Below, piece after piece: positions 59,742 through 64,000 of a DNA stretch of 64,000 nt. The DNA comes from Nocardioides guangzhouensis. GTDB taxonomy: Bacteria > Actinomycetota > Actinomycetes > Propionibacteriales > Nocardioidaceae. Made by a program: the position numbers and the translations under genes. Position 1 is the stretch's first letter; every line of letters starts with the position of its first letter. The notes under the pieces are model-generated. The model did not search any database. It saw nothing but the letters and a program-made list of their open reading frames with translations, and was not told the DNA's origin. The DNA is taken from assembly GCF_004519545.1 (NCBI RefSeq), contig NZ_SDKM01000025.1, forward strand, positions 22,109 through 86,108, written 5' to 3'.

Positions 59742-60377
59742 TCAGGCCAGGTCGGCCCCGTCGGCCAGCCGGACGTAGCGCTGCCCGGCACCGGGCAGGA
59801 AGTGGTTCATGTGCCCCTCGAGGATCGCGTGCGCCGCCTCGGTGTAGATCCGGTCGTGGATGGCCAGGTTCGTCGGCGCCCCGACCTCGCGGGCGAAGTC
59901 GACCGCCTCCGAGGCCTTCAGCCAGGGCGCGCTGGCGGGGACGCAGAGCACGTCGACCCGCTCGCCGGGCGGGGTCAGCGAGTCGCCGGGGTGGAAGACC
60001 GTGACGTCGCCGGTGACGACGTACCCGCTGTTGAAGAACCGCTGCATCTCCGGGTGGATCACCGCGTGCAGCTCGCCGACGACGCGCACCGGGATGCCCG
60101 GGTCGAACGTGTCGCCGGGCGCGACCACGGTGACCCGCTCGGCGAGGTCCGGGGCGTCCTCCCGGATCCGGGCGGCGACCGCCTCGATCGTGAAGACCGG
60201 AGCGTCCGCCCGGCGCAGCAGGTCGGGCTGGTAGTGGTCGGGGTGCTCGTGGGTGATCAGCACGGCTCCTGCGCCGTCGACGGCCTCGGGGTCGGTGAAC
60301 ATGCCGGGGTCGAGGACCAGGGTGCGCCCGTCGTGCTCGAGCCGCACGCAGGCGTGGCCGAACTTCGTGATCCGCAT
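59742..60377 (-). CDS. MBL-fold metal-dependent hydrolase
   Basis: 211-residue UlaG-like member of the metallo-beta-lactamase fold. The metal motif HEHPDH is at 43-48, with later ligands in FHPGDSLTPPG and a histidine near AIHDRIYTE. It starts MRITKFGHACVRLEHDGRTL, typical of this branch. Substrate is unknown. It converges with menF and diverges from the TetR gene, 79 bp away. Confidence 0.9.
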   Translation of the reverse strand: MRITKFGHACVRLEHDGRTLVLDPGMFTDPEAVDGAGAVLITHEHPDHYQPDLLRRADAPVFTIEAVAARIREDAPDLAERVTVVAPGDTFDPGIPVRVVGELHAVIHPEMQRFFNSGYVVTGDVTVFHPGDSLTPPGERVDVLCVPASAPWLKASEAVDFAREVGAPTNLAIHDRIYTEAAHAILEGHMNHFLPGAGQRYVRLADGADLA

Positions 60378-60456
60378 GTCCCCACAGTAGGCCTGCCCGA
60401 GACGGCCCGGTCGAGACCGGAGTGCCGGATCCGAACGATCGTGCTATTTTTCTGCC

Positions 60457-61041
60457 ATGAGCAAGGGTGAGCAGACCAAGACCGCGATCCTCGACGATGC
60501 GCTGCAGATCGCATCGCGCGTCGGGTTCGAGGGCCTCACCATCGGCCAGCTCGCCGAGGCGACCGGGATGAGCAAGAGCGGCCTGTTCGCCCACTTCCGG
60601 TCCAAGGAACAGCTCCAGCTGCAGACGCTCGAGCACGCGCGGCGCTGGTTCATCGACACCGTGATGCGGCCGGCCCTCGACGCGCCCCGCGGAGAGGCCC
60701 GGGTGCGCGCACTCTTCGAGTCCTGGCTCAAGTGGGAGGACGTCCTCGACGGCGGGTGCGTCTACGTCACCGCCGCCGTGGAGTACGACGACCGGCCGGG
60801 ACTCATGCGCGAGGCACTGGCCCGCCACCAGCAGGACTGGCTGAAGTCGATCGCCACCATCGCGGGCACGGCCATCGCCGAGGGGGACTTCCGCGCGGAC
60901 ACCGATCCCGACCAGTTCGCGTTCGAGTTCCACGCGCTCACGCTGGGCTTCCACCAGTTCCTGCGGCTCCTCGACGACGACCTCGCCGTACGCCGGGCGC
61001 GCTCGTCCTTCGACCGCCTCGTCACCTGCTACCACGCCTGA
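60457..61041 (+). CDS. TetR-family transcriptional regulator
   Basis: 194 residues. The N-terminal helix-turn-helix is AILDDALQIASRVGFEGLTI, then GQLAEATGMSKSGLFAHFRS, typical of TetR. The C-terminal part is the ligand-binding domain. It lies 27 bp before the alpha/beta hydrolase gene and probably controls it. The segment ATTTTTCTGCC before the ATG is unusually AT-rich for this genome and may be the promoter. Confidence 0.93.
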   Translation: MSKGEQTKTAILDDALQIASRVGFEGLTIGQLAEATGMSKSGLFAHFRSKEQLQLQTLEHARRWFIDTVMRPALDAPRGEARVRALFESWLKWEDVLDGGCVYVTAAVEYDDRPGLMREALARHQQDWLKSIATIAGTAIAEGDFRADTDPDQFAFEFHALTLGFHQFLRLLDDDLAVRRARSSFDRLVTCYHA

Positions 61042-61068
61042 CCCCACCCACCCGAGAAGGAATCCGTC

Positions 61069-61956
61069 ATGTCCGCATCGCTCCCGAAAAGCACGATCGT
61101 TCGTCTTACCCACGGCACGCGCCGCTGGCTGTTCCGGACCGGTGAGGTGCTCGCTCCCCGGCTCGGCGGCCGGGCGGTCCGCAACCTCTGGTTCACGATC
61201 CCCCCGATCGCCTCCGACACGCCCCTTCCGCCCGGCGGCGAGCCCTTCGCCGTCACCTCGCTGGGCGCCGCCGTCCGGGGTCACGTCTGGGGCGAGGGTC
61301 CCGTGGTCTACCTCGTGCACGGGTGGGGAGGACGAGGCAGCCAGCTGGCGTCGTTCGTGGCGCCCCTGACCGCCGCGGGCTTCCGCGTCGTGCTGTTCGA
61401 CGCCCCGGCCCACGGCCGCTCCGAGCACGGGCCTGCCGGTCCCGGCCGCACCCACGGCGTCGAGATGGGCAAGGCGCTCGACGAGGTCGCCGCCCGCTTC
61501 GGCCCGGCGCACACGGTCGTCGCTCACTCGCTGGGCACCATGGCGGCCTACCTCGCCTTGCGCTACGGCTGGCTCGGCACGGGTCGCCTGGTGCTGCTGG
61601 CGCCGATGGTCGAGGCGTCGTCACTCGTGGACCAGTTCCAGCTGGCCCTCGGCTTCGGGCGTCGCACCCGCCGGGCGTTCGAGCGGGACGCCCACGACCT
61701 CGTCGGCCTGCCGCTCGCCGAGTTCGACGCGCGGGTGCAGGCCGCGCACGTCGACCCGGTGCCCACGCTGGTGGTGCATGACCGGGGCGACCGGCAGACG
61801 TCGTACGCCGATGCGGCTCGGCTAGTCGCCGACCTCCCGCTCGCCGAGCTGGTCAGCACCGAAGGTCTCGGCCACCGCCGAATCCTGCACGACCCGGCCG
61901 TGGTGGCCAGGACTGTCGCGTTCATCCGCGACGACGTCGAGACCGTCGCGGCGTGA
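61069..61956 (+). CDS. Alpha/beta hydrolase
   Basis: 295 residues. VYLVHGWGGRGSQLASF carries the oxyanion loop HGWGG, VAHSLGTMAAYLAL has nucleophile Ser154, and VVHDRGDRQTSYADAARL with EGLGHRRIL supplies the Asp and His. It starts with AGAAGGAAT upstream. It forms an operon with the TetR gene. The substrate cannot be told, though an ester or acyl compound sensed by the TetR protein is likely. Confidence 0.92.
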   Translation: MSASLPKSTIVRLTHGTRRWLFRTGEVLAPRLGGRAVRNLWFTIPPIASDTPLPPGGEPFAVTSLGAAVRGHVWGEGPVVYLVHGWGGRGSQLASFVAPLTAAGFRVVLFDAPAHGRSEHGPAGPGRTHGVEMGKALDEVAARFGPAHTVVAHSLGTMAAYLALRYGWLGTGRLVLLAPMVEASSLVDQFQLALGFGRRTRRAFERDAHDLVGLPLAEFDARVQAAHVDPVPTLVVHDRGDRQTSYADAARLVADLPLAELVSTEGLGHRRILHDPAVVARTVAFIRDDVETVAA

Positions 61957-61983
61957 GCCGCTCCGCGGCTCGAGTGGGGGCGG

Positions 61984-63855
61984 TCAGCCGGTCTGGTGGT
62001 GCACGAAGCACCAGCGCCAGGACTCGCCCGGCTCGGCCGACTGCATCACGCGGTGGCCGGTCTCGCGGAAGTGTGCGGTCGCGTGGCGGTACTGCGAGGA
62101 GTCGCAGCACCCCACGTGCCCGCAGGCCAGGCAGGTGCGCAGGTGCACCCACGTGGTGCCCTGCCGGACGCAGTCCTCGCACTCGCCGGGCGTGTTCGGC
62201 TCGCGGTACGACGGCGCGGCCTCCAGGTCGTCGCAGGTCCCGCCGATCCTGGCTGCGTTCACGCGTCCCTCCTCGAGCCGTTCCTGGGCGACCGTCGCGT
62301 AGTCGAGCATCGACTCCTCGACGTCCAGCATGCCGAGCACCTCCCGGACCACGTCCTGCGGGATGTTGCCCCCGCTGCGCACCTCGAGCACCTTGCCGCG
62401 CTCCGCCTCGATCATCTCGAGGCGCACCCGGGCGTAGGTCTGGCTGGGCGTCTCCTGGTCGCCGTTCGTGCTGCCGAGCTGCTCCCACGCCGCGAAGTTC
62501 CGCTGCTCGAGCCGGCTCTTGATGGCGGCCCGGACCAGGTGCGGGTCGTCCTGGGTCTCCTCCTTGAGCACGTCGAGGCCCGCCTGGGTCGCCTGGTGCA
62601 GCAACGTCGCCCGGGCCAGCGCGTCCTCGGCCCGGTCCGGCGGCGGCACCTCGAGCCGGCGGGCCACCCAGGGCAGGGACATGCCCTGGATGAACAGGGT
62701 GCCGGCCACGACCGTGAACGCGATGAGCAGGACGATCTCGCGGTACTCCGTGTCCTCCGGCACCAGGAACGCCGCGGCCAACGTGACCACGCCGCGCATG
62801 CCGGCCCAGCCGAGCACGAATGTGTACGTCCACGGTGGCTTCCGCCCGGTGCTCGGGTCCGGCCCCGGCCGGACCAGCAGGTAGCGGGCCGGGAACACCC
62901 AGAGCAGCCGCAGCACGATCACGGCGAGCAGCGAGGCGGCGCACACCAGGACGATCCGGGCGCCGGACAGCGAGCTGTCGGCGACGTCCTCGACGATCCA
63001 CTGGGCCTGGAGCCCGATCAGCAGGAAGACGGTGTTCTCCAGGACGTAGGCAATCGTGCGCCAGTTCGTCCGCTCCGCGATCCGCGACGGCGCGGTCTGC
63101 AGGATCGGCGCCTTGTGGCCGAGCAGCAGGCCGGCGACGACCACCGCCAGCACGCCGCTGGCGTGCACCTTCTCCGCCGCGACGTACGCCGCGAACGGGA
63201 CCACCAGCGAGATCGCGGTGTCGAGCAGCGGGTCGGTGACCTTCTTGCGCACCTTGGCGACCACGACGAACGTCGCGATGCCGATCAGGACGCCGCCGCC
63301 GGCGGCGACCACGAAGTCGAGGCCGACCTCCCACAGCGCGACGGACCCGACTGCCGCCGCGAGTGCCGTGCGCAGGGTGACCAGGGCGGTGGCGTCGTTG
63401 AGCAGCGACTCGCCCTCGAGGATGGTGACGATCCGTCGGGGCAGGCCGATCCTGCGCGCGATCGCGGTGGCGGCGATCGCGTCCGGCGGGGCGACCACGG
63501 CGCCCACGGCCAGCGCGATCGCCCAGTCCATGTCGGGGATGATCCACTTCACGACCAGCGCCACACCGATCGCCGTGAAGATCACCAGGCCGACCGACAG
63601 CAGCAGGATCGGCCGCCGGTTGGCGTTGAAGTCGACCAGGGAGGTCTGCAGCGCGGCCGAGTAGAGCAGCGGGGGCAGCAGCCCGAGCAGCACGACCTCC
63701 TCGTGGAGGTGCACCTCGGGGACGAACGGGAGGAAGCCGAGGATGATCCCGGCGCCGATCAGGACCAGCGGCTCGGACAGCTCGAGCCGCCCCGCGAACG
63801 CCGTGATCGTGAGCACCACGACGGCCAGCACGATGAGTGAGAAGGCGATCTCCAC
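61984..63855 (-). CDS. Na+/H+ antiporter (CPA1) with C-terminal UBP-type zinc finger
   Basis: 623-residue protein. Residues 1-410 hold about 12 helices with GAVVAPPDAIAATAIARRIG and LEGESLLNDATAL, the CPA1 ion-binding region. A cytosolic helical part follows (410-540). The C-terminal 75 residues carry CDD..., CEDCVRQG, CLACGHVGCCDSS, HATAHFRETGH, the full pattern of a UBP-type (ubiquitin-protease-like) zinc finger. Such fusions occur in some actinobacteria; what the finger binds is unknown. The gene converges on the hydrolase. Confidence 0.9.
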   Translation of the reverse strand: MEIAFSLIVLAVVVLTITAFAGRLELSEPLVLIGAGIILGFLPFVPEVHLHEEVVLLGLLPPLLYSAALQTSLVDFNANRRPILLLSVGLVIFTAIGVALVVKWIIPDMDWAIALAVGAVVAPPDAIAATAIARRIGLPRRIVTILEGESLLNDATALVTLRTALAAAVGSVALWEVGLDFVVAAGGGVLIGIATFVVVAKVRKKVTDPLLDTAISLVVPFAAYVAAEKVHASGVLAVVVAGLLLGHKAPILQTAPSRIAERTNWRTIAYVLENTVFLLIGLQAQWIVEDVADSSLSGARIVLVCAASLLAVIVLRLLWVFPARYLLVRPGPDPSTGRKPPWTYTFVLGWAGMRGVVTLAAAFLVPEDTEYREIVLLIAFTVVAGTLFIQGMSLPWVARRLEVPPPDRAEDALARATLLHQATQAGLDVLKEETQDDPHLVRAAIKSRLEQRNFAAWEQLGSTNGDQETPSQTYARVRLEMIEAERGKVLEVRSGGNIPQDVVREVLGMLDVEESMLDYATVAQERLEEGRVNAARIGGTCDDLEAAPSYREPNTPGECEDCVRQGTTWVHLRTCLACGHVGCCDSSQYRHATAHFRETGHRVMQSAEPGESWRWCFVHHQTG

Positions 63856-63889
63856 CCGCCCATCCTCCCCCGCCCGTCACCCCACCCCG

Positions 63890-64000
63890 CCCAGGTGCCC
63901 ACTCTTGCGCCCCGAGGTGCCCCGAATTGCGGTCCGAGGTACCCCATCTTGCGGGTGCCGCCTGAGCGGCCGACAAGACCGGGCACCTCGACCGACAAGA
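63890..64000. repeat. 22-bp repeat array with inverted copies, running off the window
   Basis: Three contiguous 22-bp units (63890-63911, 63912-63933, 63934-63955) with the consensus CCGAGGTRCCCC-N5-TTGCGG are followed by a 14-bp gap and inverted units (63970-63991, then from 63992 to the edge) with the same 22-bp period. It lies just upstream of the antiporter gene. It has the same architecture as the repeat at 18715, although the sequence differs. Confidence 0.75.

Noticed and set aside
57100..61527. 1,475-codon minus-strand open frame
   Set aside because: It crosses antisense to the transpeptidase, menF and other clear genes and has no domain. Long antisense frames are common at this GC content.

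Overview
The window is high-GC actinobacterial chromosome, most likely from the Nocardioidaceae (Nocardioides-like). This is inferred from base composition, GTG starts, the 14-gene nuo operon with menaquinone genes around it, a SARP-type regulator and Rex-type control. The species cannot be fixed from sequence reading alone.

Left part (1 to about 16,466) is accessory DNA that looks like a decaying integrative element. It holds the start of a type I restriction methylase (hsdM), a NurA-like nuclease, several small unknown genes, a very long divergent serine-recombinase-like protein with a MerR-like tail, a two-gene DUF5343 plus Ymh/TIGR02391 operon (a candidate HEPN-type defence pair), a broken gene, a PadR regulator with a membrane partner, a frameshifted serine recombinase, a GNAT-like fragment, an APC permease and a 38-residue small protein. 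It ends with an excisionase-like gene translationally coupled to a 717-residue tyrosine integrase, pointing at the 3' end of tRNA-Tyr. The other attachment site is not visible and probably lies to the left.

Middle (16,467 to 33,008) is chromosomal: tRNA-Tyr, a YajQ-family protein, a membrane glycosyltransferase-like protein, a frameshifted dicarboxylate symporter, a four-gene sulfate ABC transporter (sbp-cysT-cysW-cysA), 2-oxoglutarate:ferredoxin oxidoreductase (korAB), two tandem secreted paralogues, RarD, a YCII protein and a Tat-exported PhoX-type phosphatase.

The respiratory block (33,009 to 50,991, minus strand) reads geranylgeranyl/menaquinone reductase, nuoA to nuoN, then a polyprenyl diphosphate synthase. 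A near-perfect Rex operator lies just upstream, so the NADH:menaquinone oxidoreductase and two quinone side-chain genes appear to be one redox-controlled transcription unit. menG and menF follow nearby.

Between them (51,174 to 56,402) is the most interesting locus: a SARP regulator, a 65-residue protein, two paralogous short peptides sharing a leader-like LLPxRETL motif, a 826-residue fusion of a PqqD-like domain, an M50 membrane metalloprotease and a ParA/MinD-like ATPase, and a secreted protein with three CxxC motifs. I read it as a possibly undescribed peptide maturation or export system. The right end carries an L,D-transpeptidase, menF, an MBL-fold hydrolase, a TetR and alpha/beta-hydrolase pair, a Na+/H+ antiporter with a zinc finger tail, and a 22-bp repeat array running off the window.
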